A DNA stretch of 64,000 nucleotides from Ketobacter sp036337295 (GCA_036337295.1 JAYZEN010000007.1:558001-622000); one strand, 5' to 3'. Positions 1 to 8,936 are shown, numbered from the stretch's first letter. Notes: generated by a model from the sequence alone, not told the origin. Numbers and translations: made by a program.

Positions 1-2
1 TC

Positions 3-566
3 CGGAATCTGCTGGCGCCCTATCTGGGGGATGCGGTGGAGGCAGAGCCGGAAGCCGACGCAGCCATGGATCTGGCTGCGCAGGTGGAGCAGGCCCGTGC
101 CATGGGGGCCTATGACCAGGCCATCGATGCCCTGCAGATGGCGATGAAAGAGCAGCCCAAGGAACTCAAATACCAGATCCTGATGGCCGATGTGCTGATG
201 GATGTTGAGCGCCTGGATGATGCCCAGTCGGTGTTGGATAACATCGCCGATGAAAAGGTGAAAATGCCTGGCCTGGCGCGACTGTTCTTTCTGCGTGAGC
301 TGGCCGGGTTCGAAAGTGCTGAATCCCTGCAGTATCGTGTCGCCCAGGACAGCAACGATCTGGAAGCCCGGTACTACATGGCCGCCACCTGTGTCCTGGC
401 TGGGGAACCGGATGCGGCCATGGAGCTTTTCCTGGAGATTGTGCAAAAAGATCGTGAATTCAAAGACGATGGCGCCCGCCTGGCCATTCTCAAATTGATT
501 GAGCTGCTGGAAGGGGACCCTGCGGTTGCTCGTTATCGACGGCGGCTGTTTGCCTGCCTGCATTAA
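3..566 (+). CDS. cnoX: C-terminal part of a CnoX/YbbN-like chaperedoxin (cut by window edge)
   Basis: The reading frame is open from base 3 and the gene starts outside the window. The visible 187 residues are all-helical, TPR-like, and end in a basic-aromatic tail (ARYRRRLFACLH). That matches the C-terminal half of CnoX/YbbN, a thioredoxin-fold holdase that protects proteins from oxidation and hands them to GroEL and DnaK. The N-terminal thioredoxin domain and any SxxC motif are not visible, so the family call rests on the TPR half and the tail only. A hairpin terminator follows 25 bases after the stop. The alternative is another TPR protein of similar length. Confidence 0.75.
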   Translation, partial: RNLLAPYLGDAVEAEPEADAAMDLAAQVEQARAMGAYDQAIDALQMAMKEQPKELKYQILMADVLMDVERLDDAQSVLDNIADEKVKMPGLARLFFLRELAGFESAESLQYRVAQDSNDLEARYYMAATCVLAGEPDAAMELFLEIVQKDREFKDDGARLAILKLIELLEGDPAVARYRRRLFACLH

Positions 567-591
567 CAGGATATTACCCCGTTTGCTTTTG

Positions 592-617
592 ATGCCCTCC
601 CCGTGAGGGCATTTTTA
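592..617 (+). terminator. Rho-independent terminator after the cnoX-like gene
   Basis: An 8-bp perfect stem (ATGCCCTC at 592-599, GAGGGCAT at 605-612) with a 5-base loop is followed by a short T run. It sits between the cnoX-like stop and the diguanylate cyclase gene and would end transcription on the plus strand. Confidence 0.85.
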
Positions 618-712
618 TGTTCGAATCGGACATCCTTTCCGGCATGGGAACGGCTTCTGCTGTTAGAATAAAAAATTCAGGTAGTGATTTTGCGGAACAG
701 GCATAAGAGTGG

Positions 713-1975
713 ATGAGCGTGGAGAAATCAGTTTCCAGCGGTAACCACGATAATCAGCAGGATAAAACAGCGGATCTGGTTCGTTCCGAGCTGGAAGGGC
801 AGTTCTATGTCAACCGCATGCGCCTGCGCTTCGATGGCGCGCTGGAAGCCCGCTACCGCCGCTACTGTGGTTTGCGGGATCGGCGTTATATCCGCCAGTT
901 GGTGAACATCCTGATCGGGCTTTATTTCCTGTACGGTATTTTTGACTGGATGATGCTGGGCCCGCTGGTGGAGCCAATCTACAAGATCCGATATGCCATG
1001 GGCATGCCCGGATTGATCGCTATCTGGTTTTTAGTGCATACCCGCAAGCTCGATCTGTATCAGGACAAGCTGGTGGTGCTGGGCCTGTTCTGGTTGTCGG
1101 TCACCACGTTGACCATGGTGCGGGTGGTGCCCGAGGAACATAAAGGGCTCTATCTGCTGAGCGAACTGGCCATCATCATGGCCGGCATCACCATCGGTCG
1201 TATGCGCTTCTGGCCGGCGCTGAGCAGCGCTGTGCTGTTTGTGGTCAGCTATCTGTTGATTCTGTTTCCTGACGGCACCCGCAATACGTTCCTGCTGTAT
1301 TACCTCTTCCTCAGTTCCGGCGCCGTCGGCCTGTGTTTATTGGCCCAGTACTCGGCAGACCGCTCCAGTCGCCGGGAGTTTTTGCAGAAGCTGCTAATCC
1401 ATCGTAAGAACCAGCAGTTGAAAAAGCTCAATTCCCGACTCAAGGATCTGGCAGAAGTGGACCCTCTGACCGGCATTGGCAACCGGCGCTCCTTCGATCA
1501 GGTGCTGGACGAGGAGTGGCGTCGGGCGCGGCGCCGGGGCTACAACCTGGCCATGCTGATGTGCGACATCGATTACTTCAAATCCTATAACGACAGCTTC
1601 GGCCATCAGCAGGGTGATCTCTGCATCAAGCAGGTGGCGCAATGCATGAAACAGATGGTGCGGCGACCGGGTGATCTGGTGGCCCGCTACGGTGGGGAAG
1701 AGTTCGCAGTGATTCTGCCGGCCCTGGACGTGGAGGAGGCCGCCAATATTGCCCGTATCATCTGCCAGGGTGTGCGGGACTTGCGGTTGCCCCATCCCAT
1801 GTCACCGGTAAACGACCATGTCACTATCAGCGTCGGCGTGGCGGCCCTGGTGCCTGATGAACGGCTGGCGGCCGGTGATCTGGTGGGGTTTGCCGACGAA
1901 GCCCTGTACTACGCCAAGAAAAGTGGCCGCAACCGCATCCAGGTGTATCGCCCCGAAATGTCGGCCAACCGCTGA
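713..1975 (+). CDS. Membrane-bound diguanylate cyclase (GGDEF)
   Basis: A 420-residue protein. Residues ~60-210 form about six hydrophobic segments without a recognised sensor domain, followed by a short coiled linker (~225-245) and a GGDEF domain (~248-410). The active-site loop reads GGEEF at 327-331, an active variant. Five residues upstream lies RPGD, a match to the RxxD product-inhibition site. The protein should therefore make c-di-GMP from two GTP at the inner membrane and be feedback-controlled. It is followed after 129 bases by a second membrane GGDEF-like gene of similar architecture (2105-3325) that has lost the motif. The input signal is unknown. Confidence 0.93.
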   Translation: MSVEKSVSSGNHDNQQDKTADLVRSELEGQFYVNRMRLRFDGALEARYRRYCGLRDRRYIRQLVNILIGLYFLYGIFDWMMLGPLVEPIYKIRYAMGMPGLIAIWFLVHTRKLDLYQDKLVVLGLFWLSVTTLTMVRVVPEEHKGLYLLSELAIIMAGITIGRMRFWPALSSAVLFVVSYLLILFPDGTRNTFLLYYLFLSSGAVGLCLLAQYSADRSSRREFLQKLLIHRKNQQLKKLNSRLKDLAEVDPLTGIGNRRSFDQVLDEEWRRARRRGYNLAMLMCDIDYFKSYNDSFGHQQGDLCIKQVAQCMKQMVRRPGDLVARYGGEEFAVILPALDVEEAANIARIICQGVRDLRLPHPMSPVNDHVTISVGVAALVPDERLAAGDLVGFADEALYYAKKSGRNRIQVYRPEMSANR

Positions 1976-2104
1976 TCGCTGGTTACTTCACCTAATTGCC
2001 TTGGGCGACGCAGCTGGCCCGGGTCATTCAAGCATGGCTGGAAAGGCAATAGCCAACACGGTAGACTCATTTTTCAATGGATTGTTTACTGCGCGGTTAG
2101 GGAT

Positions 2105-3325
2105 GTGGATAACAATAAACGATACACCGATGCGACCGAAGAGCTGACTTGCCTGCGAACCGGATCATTCCTTGAAATGGGATTCATGAGTGAGCTGGAA
2201 CAGCGTTACCAGGAAGGCCAGAAAGACTGGTATTGCGATGCGATTCGGATTTCTTCCCTGCTGGCAGCCTTGCTGCTTTCTTTCAGCTACGTGGTGGAAT
2301 GGAGCACCGGCTTGCATCTGAGCCCGTTGACCCTCACCATCCGTGGCCTGGTCATAGCCACCCTGATGGGCACCTATCTGTATGCCCGCCGCTCCAAACG
2401 CCTGACCTGGAAGTATTGGGTGGTGGCGGTCAATACTCTCCTGGTGTCCGGCACATTGTTGTTGATTGCCCAGGAGGTGAGCCAGCCCATCAAACTCATG
2501 TATTACTGCAATGTCTTCCTGGTGGAGGTGGTGGTGTTCACCTTCATCCGCCTGCCGTTGAACTTCACCAACACCTTGGGTCTGGTGTTACTGCTGATGG
2601 TGGGGGCTGCGGTGTATCTGGACACCATGAGTCTGGAGATTTCATCCCATGTCCTGTTCTTTATGTTCAGCAGTACGGTGGTGTCGGTGATGGTGTCCAT
2701 CAAAACTGAAAGAATGTCCCGGGAAAGCTTCTTGAAATCCCAGTTGATCGAACATGAGAAAAACCAACTGCGCGCCCTGAATGACCGGGTCAATGCCGAC
2801 GCGAGCCTGGATCGCGTCACCCGCCTGATGAATCGGGTATCTTTTGAAGACAAACTGCTGACCCATTGGAGCCTGTGCTCTCAGACTGGAAAATGGCTGG
2901 TGCTGGTGGCGGTTCACATTGAGCATTTTGCGTATCTGAATGAGCAGCGCGGGGCAGAGACCGGTGACGATCTGTTGCGGGAAATCGCCCGTAAAATCCG
3001 TGCCGTACTGGTGGGCAAGGAGGACAACGCCAGTCGGATCAGCGGCGGCCGTTTCGTGGTGTTGCTGACCGGTGATGAAGCGCTGGTGAATTCCCAACTG
3101 GAGCGGCTGCGGGAAAGCCTGTCCCATCTTACGGTTCTGGAACGGGCTGCGGTGGTACAGGATGCTTTGTACCTGTCCTGGGGGCGGGTGCTGCTGGAGC
3201 CGGATTCCGATCGTGATCCCAGGGGCCTGCTGGACCGCATGTTCCGTCATCTGGTTCCGCTGGAGAAAAATGCACTCTGTTGCCGACAGGAGAATACCCG
3301 GCATAACATCGGTGGTTCAGTGTGA
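2105..3325 (+). CDS. Membrane protein with degenerate GGDEF domain
   Basis: A 406-residue protein built like its upstream neighbour: about six membrane segments (~45-200), a coiled linker and a GGDEF-fold domain. The signature is destroyed. The loop reads SGGRF at 313-317, and the metal-binding Asp region (DIDYFK in the neighbour) reads HIEHFA. No EAL domain follows. It is unlikely to make c-di-GMP; it may sense a signal, bind GTP or c-di-GMP, or pair with the active cyclase. The start used is GTG at 2105; ATG codons at 2177 and 2186 are alternatives. The sirtuin gene follows 11 bases after the stop, so the two may be co-transcribed. Confidence 0.85.
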   Translation: MDNNKRYTDATEELTCLRTGSFLEMGFMSELEQRYQEGQKDWYCDAIRISSLLAALLLSFSYVVEWSTGLHLSPLTLTIRGLVIATLMGTYLYARRSKRLTWKYWVVAVNTLLVSGTLLLIAQEVSQPIKLMYYCNVFLVEVVVFTFIRLPLNFTNTLGLVLLLMVGAAVYLDTMSLEISSHVLFFMFSSTVVSVMVSIKTERMSRESFLKSQLIEHEKNQLRALNDRVNADASLDRVTRLMNRVSFEDKLLTHWSLCSQTGKWLVLVAVHIEHFAYLNEQRGAETGDDLLREIARKIRAVLVGKEDNASRISGGRFVVLLTGDEALVNSQLERLRESLSHLTVLERAAVVQDALYLSWGRVLLEPDSDRDPRGLLDRMFRHLVPLEKNALCCRQENTRHNIGGSV

Positions 3326-3336
3326 AGTGAGGTGAT

Positions 3337-4122
3337 ATGAAGCAACCGGCCTATGCAGAAATCGCGGACCTGATTCATCAGGCCAACCGGATTCTGTTTA
3401 TTACTGGAGCGGGGATTTCTGCGGATTCCGGTTTACCCACCTATCGCGGTATTGGCGGCCTCTATGATGACGCTCATACGGATGAAGGTGTACCCATCGA
3501 GGTGGCATTGTCCGGGGAGATGCTGCGTCAACGCCCGGAGTTGACCTGGAAATATCTGCTGCAGGTGGAGCGTGCCTGTCGCGGGGCGGGTTACAACCTG
3601 GCGCATCAACTCATTGCCCGCATCGAGCAACTGAAACCCCAGAGCTGGGTGTTAACCCAAAACATTGATGGCTTTCACCGCGCCGCCGGCAGTCGGCAGC
3701 TGATCGAGATCCACGGCAAGGTGGGAACACTACATTGCATGAAATGCCACTTTCAGGAGCAGGCAGGGGACTACAGCCAGATTGAATCCGTTCCCTATTG
3801 CCCACGATGTCATGGGGTGATGCGACCGAATGTAGTGCTGTTTGGTGAAATGCTGCCGGAGGACGCGGTGGCCCAGTTGCATCGGGAAATGGTGCGCGGT
3901 TTTGATCTGGTATTCAGCATCGGCACCACCAGCGTATTTCCCTACATATCCCAACCGGTGTTCGAAGCCCGGCGTTGGAACGCGAAAGTCATTGAAATCA
4001 ATCCCGGCATCACCGAAGTATCGCCGTTTGTGCATTACAAATTGCCGCTGCGGGCGGTGGAGGCCATGGAGAACATCTGGCAGGCGCTGGGTTTGCCGGA
4101 GCCGGGCGCCGCCCTTAACTAG
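3337..4122 (+). CDS. SIR2-family NAD-dependent protein deacylase
   Basis: A 261-residue sirtuin. It has the NAD-binding GAGISADSG (24-32), QNIDGFH (108-114), the catalytic His (about 126, in IEIHGKVG) and a four-Cys zinc site (CMKC 134-137, CPRC 155-158). Sirtuins remove acyl groups from lysines using NAD, giving nicotinamide and O-acyl-ADP-ribose. The Tyr-x-x-Arg pair used by CobB/SIRT5 for succinyl groups is not evident where expected, so plain deacetylation or an atypical acyl substrate is possible. GAGGTGAT upstream is a good ribosome-binding site. It lies 11 bases after the degenerate GGDEF gene and is convergent with the next gene, with only two bases between stops. Confidence 0.92.
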   Translation: MKQPAYAEIADLIHQANRILFITGAGISADSGLPTYRGIGGLYDDAHTDEGVPIEVALSGEMLRQRPELTWKYLLQVERACRGAGYNLAHQLIARIEQLKPQSWVLTQNIDGFHRAAGSRQLIEIHGKVGTLHCMKCHFQEQAGDYSQIESVPYCPRCHGVMRPNVVLFGEMLPEDAVAQLHREMVRGFDLVFSIGTTSVFPYISQPVFEARRWNAKVIEINPGITEVSPFVHYKLPLRAVEAMENIWQALGLPEPGAALN

Positions 4123-4124
4123 AA

Positions 4125-4619
4125 TCAGGCGGCGACAACGGCGTCTTTCGCGGGGTGCAGTTTTTTATAGCCGTTGATGAAATGCTCAGGCTTCAGGCGC
4201 TCGTCGGTGCGGAAGTGGTGATACCAGCACCAGGCCAGGGCTTCTGTGTTGGTTTCATCCTCCGGAATGACGGCTTTGTTGAGTGCATAGACGCCCCAGG
4301 CAATGGCCGTGGAATACGCCAGGTTGATGGCCAGTTCCATATCCGGATTGGCCAGGAATTCCCGTTGCGAGGCAAAGCCCCTTACCTTACTGGCCAGGTC
4401 CGCATCAAAAGCCAGAAACTCGTCCCAGACGCGATGGTGCAGTTCCTTCCTGATTTTATAAACGCCTACTCCGTTCTCACAATGCAACTCCACTCCCAGT
4501 TGGGAGGCTTGTGCAGCGGAGCCGAGGAGAAGATTTTCGAGGGAGGGGGACCATTTACCCAGTTTTTTCAGGGTGGGCCGAACGACGTACTGGCGGAAAT
4601 CCAGAGGGTTTATTCCCAT
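4125..4619 (-). CDS. Conserved hypothetical protein, phage-structural-like N-terminus
   Basis: A 164-residue soluble protein with no signal peptide or membrane segment. The N-terminal stretch VRPTLKKLGKWSPSLENLL, followed by a G-S-A-A-Q-A-S segment, recalls small proteins carried by phages and prophages of pseudomonads that have a W-S-x-A-A-E-x-L-x-L-G-T-A-A-Q-E-S pattern. This is from memory, not from a search. No other phage gene is near, so it may be a domesticated or orphan gene. Its stop abuts that of the sirtuin (convergent). The 187 bases upstream hold AT-rich sequence with small inverted repeats (4704-4719; 4739-4745 with 4773-4779) but no clear promoter. No function is proposed. Confidence 0.75.
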   Translation of the reverse strand: MGINPLDFRQYVVRPTLKKLGKWSPSLENLLLGSAAQASQLGVELHCENGVGVYKIRKELHHRVWDEFLAFDADLASKVRGFASQREFLANPDMELAINLAYSTAIAWGVYALNKAVIPEDETNTEALAWCWYHHFRTDERLKPEHFINGYKKLHPAKDAVVAA

Positions 4620-4806
4620 TTACTATACCCGGTACTTTCAGATAACTGCTGACTACAAGGGCACTGGACCGGCAGAAAAATTCATCCGCTTAATCCACAT
4701 TCCCTAACCATCAGGTTAGTTCAATATCCTAAGTATTTAACCTGAAAGCAAAAAATATTTTTGTCTAAAGAGTCAGGTTTTTATGGGGTGTGGTTTTATA
4801 CGGTCA

Positions 4807-6798
4807 TCAGTTGCCGCTCAGCAGATAGGCTTCCGCGGCTTCAATGGCGGCGTGTTCCCCGGTCACCACCACCACGTCTTCGGGCAGTAGGACGGTGTCG
4901 TCACCCGGGTTCATTACCGTATCGTTGCCGCGGCGGATGGTGTGGATGCTGGCGCCTTTGGCTTCCACTTTCAGTTCCCCCACGGTTTTGTTGGCAGCGT
5001 AACAGGTGCCGGGTATGTAGATTGGCTGCAGATGCCCTTGGTAACTGGACATGCCATAGGCGCCATGCTGGCCGACGATGAAACCGTGCAGCATCTTGTA
5101 GCGCTCCTTGCGCACCTGGTCAATGGAGCGGAACACCTCCCGTCCGGAGCGCCCGAGGGCCACCATCACATGGCTCACCAGCATCAGGCTGGCCTCCAGG
5201 GTTTCGGGGATGACCTCGGTGGCGCCGGCTTCCTGCAGTTCCAGCAGGTGGGCATCGTCCCGGGTACGGACCAGGATGGGCACGGTATCCCGCACCTGAC
5301 GAATCTCGTGAATCATATGCCGGGCGGTGGCGTGATCATCAAAACTGATCACCACCAGGTTGGCCTGCATCAATCCCAGTTGTTGCAACACTTTCAGTTT
5401 GCGGGCGCTGCCATAATGCACGTGCTCACCGGCGGCGCGGGCCCGTTGCACCCGCACCGGGTCATCATCCACCGCTACATAGGGAATGTTCTCCTGCAGC
5501 AGGAAACGGGCAATGGTCTGGCCCACGCGACCATAGCCACAGAGGATAACGTGGTGGTCCAACCCTTCCAGGTGGGCGTCTTCCAGATTGTCCTCGGCGG
5601 GCTCTGCTTTCTGCTGTTTGCGTACCAGCAGCCGGGCAGCAATTTTTTCGCTGTTGGAGACCAGGAAGGGGGTTGCCGCCATGCTGATGACAATGATGGA
5701 GAGGAAGAACGAGGCCACATCGTGGGGTACCAATGAACCTTTCACCGCCAGTGCCAGCAGGGCAAAACCAAACTCCCCACCCTGGCTTAAGACCAGGCCG
5801 GTGCGGATGGAAACGGTCCCGGAATAATCGAACAGGCGGCAGAGCAGGGCGATCAGTGCGGTCTTGAAGATGATCAGGCAGATGCTGAACAGCAGTATCC
5901 TGGGCCAATAGGTGGTGATCAGATCCACATCGATGATCAAGCCGATGCTGACAAAAAAGATCCCCAGCAACACGTCACGGAAAGGCCGGATCTCCGCTTC
6001 AATCTGGTGGCGAAAGTGGCTTTCCCCCAGCATCATCCCCGCCATAAAGGCACCCAGTGCCATGGCCAGACCCAGGGCGTGGGCCGCTGCAGCGGCCAGC
6101 AGTGCCACCACCAACACGGTCAATACGAACAGCTCTTCCGAACGGGTTTTGCTGATCTCCATAAACAGGGGCGGCAGCAACCATTTGCCGATGGCCACCA
6201 CTGCGAAAAAGAAGCCGACGGCCTTGGCGCCGGCGATGGCCAGCGATGACAGCATCTGCTCACCGCCGGCATCACCCCCTACCGAAATCAGCACCAGGAT
6301 AATGATCGCTGCGATGTCCTGGAACAGCAGGATGCCGATGGCGATGTGGCCGTGGGCTGTGGCGATCTCGTTGCGGGCGGATAGCTCTTTGCTGACAATG
6401 GCGGTGGAGGAAAGGGCAATGGCCGCCGCCGCAATCAGGGTGCCGGTGACGGTGATGTCGTACACCATCCGGGACAGATAGATCAGTCCGCCAAACACAC
6501 TGATGCAGATCAGCACCTGCAGTGTTCCCATGCCGAATACCACCCGCCGCAATGCGATCAGGTGGGGCAGGGAGAACTCCAGCCCGAGGGTGAAAAGCAG
6601 GAAGGCGACCCCGAATTCGGCGATCAACTGGAACTGGCTGACATCATTTACCAGGTCCAGCTCCTTGGGGCCGAGGATCACGCCCACCAGCAGATAGCAG
6701 ATAATGGTGGGAACCTTGAGTCGGTGGAACAGGGCGGCGGCAGCCACCGAGGCGGCCAGAACAATGATCAATTGGTTGATGATGCTGCTGTGTTCCAC
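4807..6798 (-). CDS. CPA2-family monovalent cation:proton antiporter (KefB/YbaL type)
   Basis: A 663-residue protein. Residues 1-380 form 12-13 membrane helices of the Na+/H+ exchanger fold with typical CPA2 stretches (LGLEFSL near 73, LSQGGEFGFALLA near 340). Next comes a TrkA-N/RCK Rossmann domain with GYGRVG (about 420) and a C-terminal TrkA-C domain (~575-660). It probably exchanges K+ or Na+ for H+ across the inner membrane, gated by a nucleotide or thiol ligand bound to the RCK domain. No KefF/KefG-type ancillary gene is adjacent, so YbaL is a closer model than KefC. It follows the cardiolipin synthase gene after 45 bases that contain a tandem repeat. Confidence 0.93.
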   Translation of the reverse strand: MEHSSIINQLIIVLAASVAAAALFHRLKVPTIICYLLVGVILGPKELDLVNDVSQFQLIAEFGVAFLLFTLGLEFSLPHLIALRRVVFGMGTLQVLICISVFGGLIYLSRMVYDITVTGTLIAAAAIALSSTAIVSKELSARNEIATAHGHIAIGILLFQDIAAIIILVLISVGGDAGGEQMLSSLAIAGAKAVGFFFAVVAIGKWLLPPLFMEISKTRSEELFVLTVLVVALLAAAAAHALGLAMALGAFMAGMMLGESHFRHQIEAEIRPFRDVLLGIFFVSIGLIIDVDLITTYWPRILLFSICLIIFKTALIALLCRLFDYSGTVSIRTGLVLSQGGEFGFALLALAVKGSLVPHDVASFFLSIIVISMAATPFLVSNSEKIAARLLVRKQQKAEPAEDNLEDAHLEGLDHHVILCGYGRVGQTIARFLLQENIPYVAVDDDPVRVQRARAAGEHVHYGSARKLKVLQQLGLMQANLVVISFDDHATARHMIHEIRQVRDTVPILVRTRDDAHLLELQEAGATEVIPETLEASLMLVSHVMVALGRSGREVFRSIDQVRKERYKMLHGFIVGQHGAYGMSSYQGHLQPIYIPGTCYAANKTVGELKVEAKGASIHTIRRGNDTVMNPGDDTVLLPEDVVVVTGEHAAIEAAEAYLLSGN

Positions 6799-6810
6799 AG
6801 TGAATCCTTT

Positions 6811-6845
6811 AAGTCATCGAAATCATCTAAGTCATCGAAATCATC
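6811..6845. repeat. 18-bp tandem duplication overlapping a stop codon
   Basis: Two copies of an 18-bp unit (aagtcatcgaaatcatct; the second copy is complete to 17 bases) fill the spacer between the cardiolipin synthase and antiporter genes. The second copy takes in two bases of the TGA stop of the synthase gene (6844-6846). Confidence 0.95.
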
Positions 6846-8028
6846 AGTCGTTGGGCAGACGGGCCAGAAAGACTGCCACCCACTTCCAGAATCGTTCCCG
6901 TATTTTTTCATGCCAACTGCGGCGTTTCCAGCTGGTCAGGGTGATTTCTTTGCTGGCGCGCAGATCCTGTTCCAGCATGATCTGAACCGGCTGATTCAGG
7001 GCCGGGTCCAACGCTTCCAGGTTGGCTTCCAGATTCCAATGCAGATTCCAGCGGTCAAAATTACAGGAACCAATGGTCACCCAGTCATCCACCAGCGCGG
7101 TTTTCAGGTGCAGGAAACGGGGCTGGTATTCAAACACCCGTACTTTGTCTTCCAGTAACTGCCGATACCAGGAGCGGCCGGCGTAACGCACGCTGGGATG
7201 ATCCGTATGGTCCCCGGGCAGCAGCAGGCGGACATCCACACCCCTGAGTGCAGCTTTGCGCAATGCTTTTAGCAGTTTTCGCGAAGGATAGAAATAGGCG
7301 GTACACAACCAGACCCGCTGGGAGGATTTTTTTATTTCGCTGATCAGGGAGCCCAGAATGGGTTTGTGCCCCAGGCCGCGACTGGCAACGATGCGCGCCT
7401 GTGGAATGCCGCGGTTCATCAACGGGGCTGCCTGTGGCAGGTCAAATGCGCGTTTCAGTTTGGCCCGCAGTTCCTCATCGTGAATGGCATCGTAGTGTTG
7501 CCAGGTGCGTTCGAACAGCAGCTGCCAGTCGTGAACCAGATCGCCGCGAATTTCCACCATGGCGTCGTGCCAGGCGCGTTCACCGTGGTGCTGGGGTGAA
7601 AACGCGTCGGTCACCCCGGCGCCGCCAATGAAGGCCACGGCACAATCCACCAAGACGATTTTACGATGGTCGCGGGAGAAGTTGCGCAGCTGTTTGTGGC
7701 GCTTGACCCGATTGAAAAAGCGCAGATCCACCCCCGCGTTACGCAGCCGGTCGCGATCACTGTGATTGAGGTTGTGGGAACCCACATGGTCCAGTAACAG
7801 CCGAACATACACGTCCCGTTGTCGTGCTGCCAGCAGGTGGTCAATCATCTGGTTGGCGATCCCGCCGGATTCAAACAGATACATTTCCACGTCCACGGCG
7901 CTGGTGGCGGAGTCCACCGCCTGCATAATGCGGGGAAAAAACTGATCGCCATCCACCAGCAGGTGGTAGTGATTCCGGGTGCGCCAGGGCAGAGTGCAGG
8001 TGAAACTGTCTGTGTCGACTGAATTCAT
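6844..8028 (-). CDS. clsB: Phospholipase D-family cardiolipin synthase, ClsB-like
   Basis: A 394-residue protein with two PLD catalytic motifs: HRKIVLVD with H121, K123 and D128, and HLKTALVDD with H307, K309 and D314, each followed by the usual G-S/G-G turn. The length and lack of N-terminal membrane helices fit ClsB (YbhO) rather than ClsA. ClsB joins phosphatidylglycerol molecules, or other phospholipids, into cardiolipin at the inner membrane. The C-terminal ~40 residues contain a basic-hydrophobic tail (KRRSWHEKIRERFWKW) that could bind the membrane surface. It is transcribed toward the antiporter gene 45 bases away. A related PLD transferase is the alternative. Confidence 0.88.
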   Translation of the reverse strand: MNSVDTDSFTCTLPWRTRNHYHLLVDGDQFFPRIMQAVDSATSAVDVEMYLFESGGIANQMIDHLLAARQRDVYVRLLLDHVGSHNLNHSDRDRLRNAGVDLRFFNRVKRHKQLRNFSRDHRKIVLVDCAVAFIGGAGVTDAFSPQHHGERAWHDAMVEIRGDLVHDWQLLFERTWQHYDAIHDEELRAKLKRAFDLPQAAPLMNRGIPQARIVASRGLGHKPILGSLISEIKKSSQRVWLCTAYFYPSRKLLKALRKAALRGVDVRLLLPGDHTDHPSVRYAGRSWYRQLLEDKVRVFEYQPRFLHLKTALVDDWVTIGSCNFDRWNLHWNLEANLEALDPALNQPVQIMLEQDLRASKEITLTSWKRRSWHEKIRERFWKWVAVFLARLPND

Positions 8029-8059
8029 AGCCTGAAGCTAACGGGAAACAGTGGACAAA

Positions 8060-8743
8060 TCAATGACCGAGCTGGGCTGCGATGGTCCAGATCCCAAATG
8101 CCATCAACATCAGGGCGGCCACCAGCCGGGTGCTGCTGGCGCGGGCAAAATCCGCCAGCAGGTGGCTGAAGGTCCCCACGCTGATCATGGCCGGCAACGT
8201 GCCCAATCCAAAATACAGCATCAGCAAGGCGCCCCGACCGGCGCCACCGGCACCCAGGGACCAGGTGAGTGCGCTGTACACCAACCCACAGGGAAGCCAG
8301 CCCCAGAGAAAGCCCAGGGCCAGGGCTTTGTGGGGGCGATCAACCGGAATAAAGCGCCGGGTAAACGGTGCAATTCGCTTCCAGACCCGGCTGCCGGCCC
8401 GCTCCAGCTGGTTCAGGATTTTCCACCATCCGCTCAGGTAAAAACCCAGCAGGATCATCATGACACCAGCAAACATCCGCAGGTACGACGGACCCTGGGT
8501 TGGCAGCTGGGAATAGAGGCCGGCGCCGATGAAGCCGATGACCGCACCGGCACAGGCGTAAGCCGCGATGCGTCCGACGCTGTACAGCAACTGGTAACGG
8601 AGCGGCCGCCACAGGGAGCCACCCTGCTGCGGCTGAATGGCGGTGGACAGAGCGCTGCTGATTCCGCCACACATGCCAATGCAGTGCAGGCTTCCCATAA
8701 AGCCGACGGCAAAGGCCGCGATCAGGTCATAACTGAACCCCAT
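8060..8743 (-). CDS. SafE/TauE-family membrane protein of the cbb3 assembly locus
   Basis: A 227-residue, about six-helix protein with conserved GSLHCIGMCGG near the N-terminus and GWLPCGLVY near the middle. This Cys-containing pair is typical of the sulfite-exporter-like proteins that follow ccoS in many Proteobacteria and are linked to copper handling or oxidase maturation. The frame extends further upstream, but that part overlaps ccoS and is not family-like. The ATG at 8743 starts one base after the ccoS stop codon and gives the expected N-terminus MGFSYDL. Its substrate (sulfite, copper or thiol) cannot be told from sequence. Confidence 0.88.
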   Translation of the reverse strand: MGFSYDLIAAFAVGFMGSLHCIGMCGGISSALSTAIQPQQGGSLWRPLRYQLLYSVGRIAAYACAGAVIGFIGAGLYSQLPTQGPSYLRMFAGVMMILLGFYLSGWWKILNQLERAGSRVWKRIAPFTRRFIPVDRPHKALALGFLWGWLPCGLVYSALTWSLGAGGAGRGALLMLYFGLGTLPAMISVGTFSHLLADFARASSTRLVAALMLMAFGIWTIAAQLGH

Positions 8744-8744
8744 G

Positions 8745-8936
8745 TTATGCTTTGGGCCCGTGCTTGGATGGTCGCGCGTCGGCGGACGGCGGTGGGGAAT
8801 CCTCTTCGAACAGAATGCGGCTGGCTTCCCGGTCAAGATCGTCAAACTGATCGCTGCGTACGGCCCAGAAAAACGCTGCCACCGCCACCACCAGCAACAC
8901 CAGGGCAAGGGGAATCAGCAGAAAAATGATATCCAT
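8745..8936 (-). CDS. ccoS: CcoS, cbb3 oxidase assembly protein
   Basis: A 63-residue protein with one N-terminal membrane helix (DIIFLLIPLALVLLVVAVAA) followed by FFWAVRSDQFDDLDREASRILFEED, the hallmark of CcoS. CcoS is needed to insert cofactors (haem b and copper) into the CcoN subunit. It lies 34 bases after ccoI and directly before the SafE-like gene, the standard gene order. Confidence 0.95.
   Translation of the reverse strand: MDIIFLLIPLALVLLVVAVAAFFWAVRSDQFDDLDREASRILFEEDSPPPSADARPSKHGPKA

Noticed and set aside
2233..2709. Open frame of 158 codons overlapping the second GGDEF gene
   Set aside because: Gly/His-rich composition of an out-of-frame shadow; the other frame has a clear domain layout.
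4704..4779. Terminator in the spacer after the antiporter
   Set aside because: The inverted repeats are short or have a long loop and no T run in the right direction.
5912..6481. Long plus-strand frame opposite the antiporter
   Set aside because: Antisense shadow of helical coding sequence; Ser/Ala/Met-rich with no family pattern.
8744..8908. Upstream extension of the SafE-like frame
   Set aside because: It overlaps ccoS in another frame; the ATG at 8743 directly after the ccoS stop gives the family N-terminus.
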